Source of the DNA: a virus
Direction: 5' to 3' (one strand)
Length of the DNA: 27,408 nt
Virus record (IMG/VR): IMGVR_UViG_3300042907_001522
Span: 1 to 27,408 of that record
Part shown: positions 21,017 through 27,408 of the stretch, piece by piece
Layout: each line of letters starts with the position of its first letter
How positions within the stretch are numbered: the stretch's first letter is position 1
The notes under the pieces: generated by a model
Told to the model about the DNA's origin: nothing
The model's input: the letters and a program-made list of their open reading frames with translations, nothing else
Databases searched by the model: none
Program-made: the position numbers and the translations under genes

Positions 21017-21355
21017 ATGAAAGTAAAAGGAAAAGTGTATTTTATCGGTGAAACAAAGAAAGTAAGCGATAGTTTTAGAACAAGAGAATTAGTAGTAATA
21101 ACAGAAGACCAGTATCCTCAAACAATTCCACTTAAGTTAACTCAAGAGAATTGTGATATTGCAGATGCTTTAAAGTTAAACCAACATTTAGAAGTATCAA
21201 TAAACATTAGAGGTAGAGAATGGTTATCACCTGAAAAGGAAAGAAGGTTTTATTGTTCATTGGAAGCATGGAGAATTGAGGTGTTAGACGAAAGCAATAC
21301 TGAAAAAGCTGTAGTAGTTGAAAAGTTAGATGTTGATGATGATTTACCATTTTGA
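21017..21355 (+). CDS. DUF3127 single-strand DNA-binding-like protein
   Basis: This 112-aa protein matches the DUF3127 pattern, an OB-fold-like family of Bacteroidota: VKGKVYFIGETKKVSDSFRTRELVVITEDQYPQTIPLKLT (2-41), HLEVSINIRGREW (57-69) and a C-terminal acidic tail DVDDDLPF. SSB proteins end with a similar DDDxPF tip that binds recombination and replication partners. This suggests that the protein acts as the phage SSB with the ERF/exonuclease pair. The family match is good, the DNA-binding role is inferred. Confidence 0.8.
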   Translation: MKVKGKVYFIGETKKVSDSFRTRELVVITEDQYPQTIPLKLTQENCDIADALKLNQHLEVSINIRGREWLSPEKERRFYCSLEAWRIEVLDESNTEKAVVVEKLDVDDDLPF

Positions 21356-21357
21356 TT

Positions 21358-21552
21358 ATGTTAATACAAGACGAACAATTAAGAACCGAAGTTAACAAAA
21401 TACTAGGTTTAAAAACACGAAATAGTATTGTTAAAGAGATACAAAGAAAAGGAAACAAATTCCACTTCTTTCAATTAACAAATTTTCTACAACATAAAGA
21501 TGTGTCACTATCTACAATAAAGAAAATAGACGAATATGTAAATAAAGAATAG
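21358..21552 (+). CDS. Hypothetical small protein (64 aa)
   Basis: ATG at 21358 is preferred over the in-frame TTG at 21352, which lies inside the upstream stop region. The 64-aa product is basic and helical, with an HTH-like look (NSIVKEIQRKGNKFHFFQLTNFLQHKDVSLSTIKKIDEYV), so a small DNA-binding regulator is possible. It is the last gene of this operon, before the sigma factor promoter. Confidence 0.6.
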   Translation: MLIQDEQLRTEVNKILGLKTRNSIVKEIQRKGNKFHFFQLTNFLQHKDVSLSTIKKIDEYVNKE

Positions 21553-21614
21553 CTTTTTAATATGAACAAAGCATTGTTTACAAAATAAATAACAAATTGT
21601 TTAAAAATTAATTA

Positions 21615-21622
21615 TAAATTTG
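21615..21622 (+). promoter_or_regulatory. Bacteroidota-type promoter for the sigma factor/terminase operon
   Basis: TAAATTTG fits TAnnTTTG; a TTG at 21597-21599 is 15 bp upstream, slightly short for a -33 element. The ATG at 21645 is 22 bp downstream. The flanks differ from the shared early promoter block, lacking the GCATATAA / TAACTAAC extension. Confidence 0.55.
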
Positions 21623-21644
21623 ATTAAAATTTAAACAACTTAAA

Positions 21645-22193
21645 ATGGAATGGTTAACAAAAGTCGCAATACACCACAAAGAATGGGTTAAAATGGTTAA
21701 CTCATTCGGTGAATACTTTTTTGCTGAAGACATAGTGCAAGAGACATACATAATGTTATTCAAATGGAGCACCGAAGAAAAAATGTTTAAAGATGGACAA
21801 ATAAGTAAAGGATATATGTGGTTAGCTTTAAAAAATACATTTCTACAACACGTAAACAAAAAGAACAAAATTAAATTTATACCATTAGAAGACGTTTACA
21901 ATTTGCAAGTAGAAGATAACACCGAAGAAAATGAAGCATATAACGATTTATTAAATAACATAGATAGTGAGTGTGACAGTTGGCATTGGTACGACAAACA
22001 ACTATTTGAACTCTACAAAAATACAGATAAAAGTTTAAGACAAATAAGTGCAGAAACAAACATAAGCGTATCAAGCATATTCAATACGATCAAAACGTGC
22101 AAGAGGCGAATTAAAAATAACATAGAAGAAGACTATATAGATTTTTTAAACAAAGATTACGAACTAATAAAAACAAAACAAAATGAAAAATGA
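21645..22193 (+). CDS. Phage ECF-like sigma factor
   Basis: This 182-aa protein shows a sigma region 2-like helix AEDIVQETYIMLFKW (27-41) and a region 4-like HTH, LRQISAETNISVSSIFNTIKTCKRRIKNNI (131-160), linked by an acidic segment. The layout is that of small ECF-type sigma factors. It lies between early and late genes, directly upstream of terminase, with its own promoter, so it likely directs host RNA polymerase to late promoters. Sequence divergence is high, so it may instead be an anti-sigma-like or non-sigma HTH protein. Confidence 0.75.
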   Translation: MEWLTKVAIHHKEWVKMVNSFGEYFFAEDIVQETYIMLFKWSTEEKMFKDGQISKGYMWLALKNTFLQHVNKKNKIKFIPLEDVYNLQVEDNTEENEAYNDLLNNIDSECDSWHWYDKQLFELYKNTDKSLRQISAETNISVSSIFNTIKTCKRRIKNNIEEDYIDFLNKDYELIKTKQNEK

Positions 22194-22569
22194 AAGTAAA
22201 GGTCTTGGCGATTCAGTCGAGAAAGTATTAAAAGCAACAGGTATAGACAAGGTTGCAAAATTCCTAATGGGTGAAGACTGTGGATGTGATGAACGTAAAG
22301 AAAAACTAAATAAGTTATTCCCTTACGCAAAACCTAAATGCTTAACAGAAGACGAGTACAATACATTAGACGAGTATTTCAAGCGAAACACAAGCACACT
22401 TACAATTGATGAGCAAATGAGTTTAATAGCTATAAACAATAGAGTATTAGACCAAAGCTTAGTACCTTCAACATGTACAAGTTGTCTAATAGACTTAGTT
22501 AATAAAATGCGTATCATATATAGCGAGTACGTGCCAGAACAAACTGAGGAAGCATCAACAGAAATATAG
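22183..22569 (+). CDS. Conserved phage protein upstream of terminase, unknown
   Basis: This 128-aa protein begins GLGDSVEKVLKATGIDKVAKFLMGEDCGCDERKEKLNKLFPY (7-48), a pattern I associate with small proteins just before the terminase genes in Flavobacterium phages. Cys residues at about 33, 35 and further downstream (TCTSCLIDL) could bind zinc. It overlaps the sigma gene by 11 bp. No function is known to me; it may assist packaging or late regulation. Confidence 0.75.
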   Translation: MKNESKGLGDSVEKVLKATGIDKVAKFLMGEDCGCDERKEKLNKLFPYAKPKCLTEDEYNTLDEYFKRNTSTLTIDEQMSLIAINNRVLDQSLVPSTCTSCLIDLVNKMRIIYSEYVPEQTEEASTEI

Positions 22570-22595
22570 TTTAATAGTGAAACAATACTGAAAAA

Positions 22596-22925
22596 ATGGC
22601 TAACGAAGAAAATTTAAAACCATTTAAAAAAGGTGAGGTTGCAAACCCTAATGGAAGACCTAAAGGAAGTAAGAACCGAAGCACAATAGCGCGTCAATGG
22701 TTAGAAGTTTATCAAGACCAAACTAACCCTTTTACTTATGAAAAGGAAAAGCTTAGTCAAGAAGACTTAATGACATTAGCTCTTATAAAGAAAGCGAGAG
22801 ACGGAGACGTAAACGCTTATAAAGCATTAATGGATAGTGGTTACGGTGCACCAGTTCAACAGATAGAACAAACAAATATAGAACAACCTTTATTTCCTGA
22901 TGTTAATACGGACGACTGCGATTAG
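22596..22925 (+). CDS. Terminase small subunit (candidate)
   Basis: This 109-aa protein has the N-terminal FKKGEVANPNGRPKGSKNRSTIARQWLEVY (9-38) typical of DUF5681-like/small terminase proteins, followed by helices LTMLALIKKARDGDVNAYKALMDSGYG-like (about 60-86). It lies immediately upstream of, and overlaps by 26 bp, the large subunit gene. Small subunits bind the packaging site and regulate the large subunit ATPase and nuclease. The call depends mainly on motif and position. Confidence 0.75.
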   Translation: MANEENLKPFKKGEVANPNGRPKGSKNRSTIARQWLEVYQDQTNPFTYEKEKLSQEDLMTLALIKKARDGDVNAYKALMDSGYGAPVQQIEQTNIEQPLFPDVNTDDCD

Positions 22926-24057
22926 TAAGATCGCAAAGTTAGACAAGAGAGTAAAAATAATTCAAGGAGGAACGTCAGCGGGTAAAACTTTTGGCGTTAT
23001 TCCTTTGCTTATAGACATAGCAACAAAAGGCGTAAATGAAATAAGTATTGTTGCAGAAAGCATTCCACATTTAAGAAGAGGCGCATTAAAAGACTTCATT
23101 AAAATAATGAGATGGAGCAATAGGTTCTTTGAGAATAGGTTCAACAAATCTTTATTAAGATATGAATTTGCAAATGGTTCTTACATAGAATTTTTTAGTG
23201 CAGATGATAGTAGTAAGTTAAGAGGAGCGAGAAGAGACATTCTTTATATCAACGAGTGTAACAACGTTAACTTTGAAGCATACAACGAATTAGCAATACG
23301 TACAAAAAAACGAATATATTTAGACTTTAACCCAGCGAATGAATTTTGGGTACATACAGAGCTAAAAGATGAGCCAGATACAGACTTCTTAATTTTAACC
23401 TACAAGGACAATGAAGCCTTAGATGATAGAATAGTAACAGAGATAGAAAAGAACCGCTTAAAAGCATCTACAAGTTCTTATTGGGCCAATTGGTGGCGTG
23501 TTTATGGTGAAGGTTTAGTAGGAATGTTAGAAGGAGTCGTGTTTTCTAACTATAAAATAATAGATACGATACCAAATGAAGCAAGATTATTAGGTTATGG
23601 ACTAGATTTTGGTTATTCAAACGATCCTACTTCAATTATAGAAGTTTACAACTATAACGGTCAACGAATACTAAACGAAATATGTTATCAAACAGGTTTA
23701 TTAAATAACGACATAGCAAAGAAACTAGAGAAGCATGTAATAGCATACGCAGATAGTTCAGAACCGAAAAGCATCGAAGAAATACGTAGAACTGGACAAC
23801 AAATCAAAGGAGTAACTAAAGGCGCAGACTCAGTAAATTATGGAATACAAATTATGCAGTCACAATCTTACTTAGTTACTTCACAAAGCACGAACCTAAT
23901 TAAAGAGTTAAGGTCTTACTGTTGGGATGCAGACAAAACTGGTAAAACATTAAACAAACCGCAAGGCAAAAATGACCATGCTATTGATGCTGTTCGTTAC
24001 CATGAAATGGAGACATTAGGTTTAAACAGTAACCATGGACAATACTTTATTCGATGA
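22900..24057 (+). CDS. Terminase large subunit
   Basis: This 385-aa protein has Walker A GGTSAGKT (23-30), Walker B ILYINE (114-119), a coupling motif DFNPANEFW (142-150) and an RNase H-like nuclease domain with D236 (GLDFGYSNDPTS), D284 (YADSSEPKSIEEI) and D359/D363 (GKNDHAIDAVRY). It is the packaging motor of the PBSX/Terminase_3-like group. The start at 22900 overlaps the small subunit gene. Its length is slightly below the typical 400-450 aa, but all motifs are present, so it is complete. Confidence 0.95.
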   Translation: MLIRTTAISKIAKLDKRVKIIQGGTSAGKTFGVIPLLIDIATKGVNEISIVAESIPHLRRGALKDFIKIMRWSNRFFENRFNKSLLRYEFANGSYIEFFSADDSSKLRGARRDILYINECNNVNFEAYNELAIRTKKRIYLDFNPANEFWVHTELKDEPDTDFLILTYKDNEALDDRIVTEIEKNRLKASTSSYWANWWRVYGEGLVGMLEGVVFSNYKIIDTIPNEARLLGYGLDFGYSNDPTSIIEVYNYNGQRILNEICYQTGLLNNDIAKKLEKHVIAYADSSEPKSIEEIRRTGQQIKGVTKGADSVNYGIQIMQSQSYLVTSQSTNLIKELRSYCWDADKTGKTLNKPQGKNDHAIDAVRYHEMETLGLNSNHGQYFIR

Positions 24058-24209
24058 ATGACTTAGAGATTATGATGCAAACAGTTCAAATCTATATTTA
24101 TCAAAAGACTGGTAAGCAAGTAAGAATTTACTTAAGAGACATGAGAGATATTAATATGCTAAAACAAGCTTACGATTACATACAAAAAACGCAAACAACA
24201 AATAACTAA
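24054..24209 (+). CDS. Small protein (51 aa) after terminase
   Basis: The ATG at 24054 overlaps the terminase stop by 4 bp (ATGA); the frame ends with TAA at 24207-24209. The product is a 51-aa basic/aromatic peptide (MMQTVQIYIYQKTGKQVRIYLRDMRDINMLKQAYDYIQ) with a likely beta-beta-alpha layout. The overlap supports translation. No family is recognised. It fills the gap between terminase and the tail assembly chaperone gene. Confidence 0.55.
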   Translation: MNDLEIMMQTVQIYIYQKTGKQVRIYLRDMRDINMLKQAYDYIQKTQTTNN

Positions 24210-24227
24210 AATTTTAATTATAATAAT

Positions 24228-24980
24228 ATGCAATTAGAAATTAATGTACCTTCAACTTTAAGTGAAATTCCATTAAAGAGTTATCAAAAATTTTTAAAGG
24301 TTCAAGAAGGTAGTAACGACCCAGAGTTTATTGCACAAAAAATGGTTCAGATATTTTGTGATATTGAATTAAAAGACATCGTCAAAATGAAGTTGACAAG
24401 TTTAAACGAATTAATTGTACACTTTAAAAACTTGTTTGAGCAGAAGCCAAAATTTCAACCTACATTTAAGATAGGTAACCAAGAATTTGGGTTCATAACG
24501 AAACTTGAAGACATAACATTTGGCGAATACGTAGACTTAGAGAATAACTTATTGAAGTGGGATGATTACCACAAAGCAATGGCCGTTTTGTATCGTCCAA
24601 TCAAAATGAAGTTTAAAGACAAATACGAGATAGTTGATTACACGCCGTTAGAGGAAATGCAAGAGCTAATGAAGTTTACTCCTGTAGATATAGCGATTAG
24701 TTCGAGTATTTTTTTTTGGAATTTAGGAGCAGAATTATTGACAGCTTCTCTTACCTATTTGGAAAAGGAGATAAAGAAGAACCCGAAGATGCTAACGAAT
24801 TTAGTGAACAAGCTCAATTTGGAAAACAATGGGGATGGTATCAAAGCGTTTATGCGCTCGCAGGAGGAGACCTTACAAAATTTGACACAGTTACCGGATA
24901 TGGACTTACTTTCTGTCTCACCTATCTCACCTTCGAAAAACAAAAGCAAGAAATTGAACAACGCCAACTTAATAAACTAA
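24228..24980 (+). CDS. Tail assembly chaperone, 0-frame product (gpG-like)
   Basis: This 250-aa protein (0 frame) begins MQLEINVPSTLSEIPLKSYQKF and has FGFITKLEDITFGEYVDLENNLLKWDDYHKAMAVLYRPIKMKFK (about 84-127), a pattern I know from Bacteroidota phages. Chaperones of this type hold the tape measure during tail assembly. After residue 163 the 0 frame runs through a hydrophobic/Leu-rich stretch (FFWNLGAELLTASLTYLEKEI) to NLIN. The position upstream of tail genes supports it. The same DNA carries a second frame from 24701, so a longer fusion product (about 253 aa) is expected by -1 frameshifting at the T run 24709-24717. Confidence 0.75.
   Translation: MQLEINVPSTLSEIPLKSYQKFLKVQEGSNDPEFIAQKMVQIFCDIELKDIVKMKLTSLNELIVHFKNLFEQKPKFQPTFKIGNQEFGFITKLEDITFGEYVDLENNLLKWDDYHKAMAVLYRPIKMKFKDKYEIVDYTPLEEMQELMKFTPVDIAISSSIFFWNLGAELLTASLTYLEKEIKKNPKMLTNLVNKLNLENNGDGIKAFMRSQEETLQNLTQLPDMDLLSVSPISPSKNKSKKLNNANLIN
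24709..24749 (+). promoter_or_regulatory. Candidate -1 programmed ribosomal frameshift site
   Basis: A run of nine T (24709-24717) reads ATT TTT TTT TGG in the 0 frame. A -1 slip lets both Phe codons re-pair exactly, moving to the frame that is open only from 24701 (a TAG at 24698-24700 blocks it before). An AGGAGC (24725-24730) / GCTTCT (24744-24749) stem, six pairs with one G-T, starts 7 nt after the slip site, a suitable stimulator spacing. Confidence 0.7.
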
Positions 24981-24988
24981 AACGATGA
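24716..24988 (+). CDS. Tail assembly chaperone, -1 frame extension (gpT-like part)
   Basis: This frame, open from 24701 to the TGA at 24986-24988, encodes FGKQWGWYQSVYALAGGDLTKFD (35-57), TGYGLTFCLTYLTFEKQKQEIEQRQ, the ending known from G-T fusions of tail assembly chaperones. It has no ATG; the only start would be TTG at 24716 inside the T run. It most likely is made by fusion with the first 163 residues of the 0-frame protein. Its stop overlaps the start of the next gene (24985) as ATGA, while the 0-frame stop at 24978-24980 does not, which supports translation. The fusion product is about 253 aa. Confidence 0.75.
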   Translation: MEFRSRIIDSFSYLFGKGDKEEPEDANEFSEQAQFGKQWGWYQSVYALAGGDLTKFDTVTGYGLTFCLTYLTFEKQKQEIEQRQLNKLKR

Positions 24989-25440
24989 CAGGTTATTACA
25001 ACTTATTAGACAAACTAAAAACACACTTTGATGCAGATGCTATAGTTAACACGGTAACTCAAGGTGATATATTTAAAGTTGACTTAAGTAAACAAACTAT
25101 ATTTCCTTTGTTGCATATCATGGTTAATAACTGTACCTTAAATGGAAACACAATAATTTGGAACATAAGTCTTATAGCGATGGATGTAGTAGACTTGTCA
25201 AAGAGTTCTACAACAGATATATTTTTAGGTAACGATAATGAGATCGATGTTTTAAATACTCAACACGCAGTATTAAATAGAGCTTATGAAATTATAAGAC
25301 ATGGAAACTTAGCTTATGATTTATTTATGGTTGAAGGTTCTGCAAATTTAGAACCATTTACAGAACGATTTGAAAATTACATGGCGGGTTGGACAATGAC
25401 TTTTGACGTAGTTACACCGAACGATATGACAATTTGTTAA
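24985..25440 (+). CDS. Tail terminator-like protein
   Basis: This 151-aa protein has FPLLHIMVNNCTLNGNTIIWNISLIAMDVVD (40-70), DNEIDVLNTQHAVLNRAYEIIRHG (83-106) and the C-terminal FTERFENYMAGWTMTFDVVTPNDMTIC, a layout recalled from tail completion/terminator proteins (gpU/gp17-like) of Bacteroidota phages. Such proteins cap the tail tube and join it to the head. It lies just after the tail chaperone. The ATG overlaps the -1 frame stop. Confidence 0.65.
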   Translation: MTGYYNLLDKLKTHFDADAIVNTVTQGDIFKVDLSKQTIFPLLHIMVNNCTLNGNTIIWNISLIAMDVVDLSKSSTTDIFLGNDNEIDVLNTQHAVLNRAYEIIRHGNLAYDLFMVEGSANLEPFTERFENYMAGWTMTFDVVTPNDMTIC

Positions 25441-25441
25441 G

Positions 25442-25990
25442 ATGGAACAGAGCGAAGTACAACAAGAATTAAATAGGTTTTCAAAGTCGGTAATTAAAGA
25501 AGCACGTAAAAATTTAACTACCTTAAAAAAGAATAACACTAAAGGACTTTATGAAAGTTTAAAGGGAAACGTTAAGGCAATGCCAAATAGTTTGTCTATT
25601 GAATTTGAAATGAATTTGTATGGGCAATTCCAAGACAAAGGAGTTAAAGGTAAAAACCCAAGTTTAGTAAAAAACGGCGTACAAAAAGCACCAAACAGTC
25701 CATTTAGTTTTAAAAACAAAATGCCACCTATGGAACCGTTAAGTAAATGGGCACAAAAAAAGAACATAAGGTTTAGAAATGCAGACGGAACATTTGCAAA
25801 AGGTGGTTATAAGACTTTAGGTTTTTGGTTACAAAAAAGAATATTTGCACAAGGAATAAAACCGAGTTTATTTTTTACCAAACCATTTGAAGCTGCGTTT
25901 AATAGATTGCCGGATGAACTTGTAGAAAAGTTTGGGTTGGATGTAATGAATTTATTTAAACAAACACAATTTAAAAACGAAAAGAAATAA
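25442..25990 (+). CDS. Head-tail joining / tail completion protein (HK97 gp10-like candidate)
   Basis: This 182-aa basic protein has FEMNLYGQFQDKGVKGKNPSL (55-75), PFSFKNKMPPMEPLSKWAQKKNIRFRNADGTFAKG and TLGFWLQKRIFAQGIKPSLFFTKPFEAAF. Proteins with this order sit next to tail genes in Bacteroidota phages and look like the HK97 gp10/minor tail group, which works at the head-tail interface. Function is by analogy. It begins 1 bp after the terminator-like gene and overlaps the next start. Confidence 0.6.
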   Translation: MEQSEVQQELNRFSKSVIKEARKNLTTLKKNNTKGLYESLKGNVKAMPNSLSIEFEMNLYGQFQDKGVKGKNPSLVKNGVQKAPNSPFSFKNKMPPMEPLSKWAQKKNIRFRNADGTFAKGGYKTLGFWLQKRIFAQGIKPSLFFTKPFEAAFNRLPDELVEKFGLDVMNLFKQTQFKNEKK

Positions 25991-27033
25991 TGGCTAATAT
26001 ATTTGCACGTTCACCGTATATAGTAAGAATAGCACAATCAACACAAGTTGGTTCAAAGTTGGAAATATTTTTAAGTCCAACAACTTTTGGCGGAACACCT
26101 ACATACACGTTAAGTAAATTAATTCCTTCACCAACAAATATTGACACTTTGTACGATGTTAGTCCATATATTAGAGAATACATAAAATTCAATTTGTGTG
26201 CAGCAGGTGGAAATTCAGCAGTAACAAACCCAACGAATGAACGAGTAAACGTACAACTAAAACTTTATTGGTATAACGGCACTACCTATGCACAAGTAGG
26301 AGCAACACAAACACACATAGCATTTGACGGTTATACATATTACGAAGACCTTTATAATAAAGATTTAGGAAACTATGGACTTGACGCAGGAAATTATTAC
26401 TATAATCCTACTTCAGACGCAGGAAAAATACGAGTAACAACAGGCGCAAGTTTTACAGCACGTTACACAAATTTAAGCACCGCAGTAGTAACAAGTTTAG
26501 CAGTAGCAAGTTCGACATTTGATATTCCACGAGTAAGAACTGCAAACGTAAACGAAGGAAACAAAGTAGAAATTTTAAACGGAGCTTCAGCAGTACAAGC
26601 AACTTGGTATTTTTATCCGTTAGAAGAATGCAAATATACACCTGTTATAATTGACTTTGTAAACAAGTACGGAGCTTGGCAAAGAGAATTCTTTTTTAAA
26701 GCAAGTACAGATAACTTTAATGTTGAAAACACGGAATACAATTTGATGCAAACATCACAATTTCCAACAACTTTTTATAGTGGATTAGAAGGGCAAAGAA
26801 AAACATTTAATACTAATGGAAAGAAAAGTGTTAAGGTAAATACAGGTTGGGTTTACGAAACTTGGAAGGAAGTTTTAAAACAAATAATGTTAAGCGAACG
26901 AATTCTAATAGACAATAAACCTGCAAAGATTAATACTAAAAGCACGGAGTTGTTTAAGCATATAAACACGAAACAAATAAATTATAGTTTGGAATTTGAG
27001 TTTGCATTTGATGTTATTAATTCAGTTATTTAA
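25990..27033 (+). CDS. Tail-associated structural protein
   Basis: This 347-aa protein is beta-rich (Thr/Asn/Tyr/Val), with RSPYIVRIAQSTQVGSKLEIFLSP (8-31), YTLSKLIPSP (39-48) and YDVSPYIREYIKF (55-67) near the N-terminus; the rest shows alternating strands and C-terminal SLEFEFAFDVINSVI. This pattern belongs to a family of structural proteins found near tape measure genes in Flavobacteriaceae phages; it could form a distal tail or baseplate part. The exact role is unknown. Its stop overlaps the next ATG (27033). Confidence 0.6.
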   Translation: MANIFARSPYIVRIAQSTQVGSKLEIFLSPTTFGGTPTYTLSKLIPSPTNIDTLYDVSPYIREYIKFNLCAAGGNSAVTNPTNERVNVQLKLYWYNGTTYAQVGATQTHIAFDGYTYYEDLYNKDLGNYGLDAGNYYYNPTSDAGKIRVTTGASFTARYTNLSTAVVTSLAVASSTFDIPRVRTANVNEGNKVEILNGASAVQATWYFYPLEECKYTPVIIDFVNKYGAWQREFFFKASTDNFNVENTEYNLMQTSQFPTTFYSGLEGQRKTFNTNGKKSVKVNTGWVYETWKEVLKQIMLSERILIDNKPAKINTKSTELFKHINTKQINYSLEFEFAFDVINSVI

Positions 27034-27408
27034 TGAAAAGGCAAGTAGCAATATTTATAGAAACGGCTTTAGCGCAAACAGAGTTAGAATTTGCACGTTT
27101 AGAATTATTTAACGATGAAAAGATTTCCGTAAGTTCAACCATTCAAAATATTTCGGATATAAGTAAAATATTTACAGACTATTCACAAGGTTTTACAATT
27201 CCTTGTTCACCTACAAACAACGCAATATTTCAGCACTTTTACCAAAACGATGTTGATGCAACTATTGATTATCAAAATAGGTACAACGCTTATATTGAAG
27301 TTGACACGGTGTTATTTAGACGTGGTAAAATTCAACTTGAAAAGACGAACCTAAAAAACGGAAGACCTGATAGTTATTCAGTAACTTTTTACGGAGCAGG
27401 TGTAAGTT
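27033..27408 (+). CDS. Tail structural protein, N-terminal part (3' truncated by window)
   Basis: The frame starts at 27033 (TAATG overlap) and is still open at the window end, so the gene continues; about 125 residues are visible. Features are LELFNDEKISVSSTIQNISDISKIFTDYSQGFTIPCSP (24-61) and NAIFQHFYQNDVD, then beta strands with VLFRRGKIQLEKTNL and DSYSVTFYGAGV. The pattern matches large structural proteins that accompany the preceding gene in Flavobacterium phages, likely tail/baseplate parts. It is followed outside the window, probably by more tail genes and the tape measure N-terminus. Confidence 0.6.
   Translation, partial: MKRQVAIFIETALAQTELEFARLELFNDEKISVSSTIQNISDISKIFTDYSQGFTIPCSPTNNAIFQHFYQNDVDATIDYQNRYNAYIEVDTVLFRRGKIQLEKTNLKNGRPDSYSVTFYGAGVS

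Noticed and set aside
21562-21588. Short ATG frame before the sigma factor promoter
   Set aside because: It encodes only eight residues and lacks overlap or composition evidence.
1-27408. Search for tRNA genes, CRISPR arrays, insertion sequences and diversity-generating retroelements
   Set aside because: Nothing resembling a cloverleaf, regular spacer array, transposase or reverse transcriptase was visible by eye.
1-27408. Integrase, attachment site or repressor indicating a temperate phage
   Set aside because: No recombinase or CI-like gene was recognised; part of the genome lies outside the window, so no conclusion is drawn.

Overview
The window is an AT-rich segment of a tailed double-stranded DNA phage (or prophage) that infects a member of the Bacteroidota, most likely Flavobacteriia. 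All supported genes lie on the + strand and are tightly packed, often with ATGA overlaps. Three things point to the host: promoters of the Bacteroidota type (TAnnTTTG at -7), start sites that lack Shine-Dalgarno sequences and instead have A-rich leaders such as AAAACTATG, and many protein families typical of Flavobacterium phages. Both edges cut genes: position 1 falls inside a tape-measure-like gene and position 27408 inside a tail gene. A tape measure, a tail assembly chaperone with a frameshift site and a tail-terminator-like protein indicate a long-tailed, probably siphovirus-like virion. No integrase or repressor is visible, so the lifestyle cannot be decided from this window.

Layout. 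1-9343 is a late structural block: tape measure C-terminus, XkdF-like prohead protease, a small basic protein, a probable scaffold, the major capsid protein followed by a terminator, a probable tail tube protein followed by a second terminator, a small beta-rich protein, a portal fused to a MuF-like domain, connector proteins and a tail fibre. 9351-10984 is lysis: a small unknown protein, a 54-aa membrane protein, a holin, an M15 endolysin and a candidate unimolecular spanin. 10996-11760 encodes a DEDD exonuclease and is followed by a strong terminator that closes the late unit.

11818-21552 is the early/middle region, read from several promoters that share extended sequence. It holds small unknown genes, a DnaA domain IV-like protein, a probable DNA-base modification cassette (glycosyltransferase-like protein, dCMP/dUMP hydroxymethylase-like enzyme, MazG-type NTP pyrophosphohydrolase), a replication module (initiator-like HTH protein, RecA-fold helicase, NinG) and a recombination module (ERF annealing protein, PD-(D/E)XK exonuclease, DUF3127 SSB-like protein).

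21645-27408 begins with a phage ECF-like sigma factor that has its own promoter, followed by the terminase genes, a tail assembly chaperone with a candidate -1 frameshift at a T9 run, and tail genes that run off the end.

The most interesting points are the predicted cytosine hydroxymethylation/glycosylation cassette at 14059-16287, the dual-coded -1 frameshift region at 24701-24988, and the phage sigma factor at the early/late boundary. Functional names are inferred from sequence motifs and recall of families; no database search was run.
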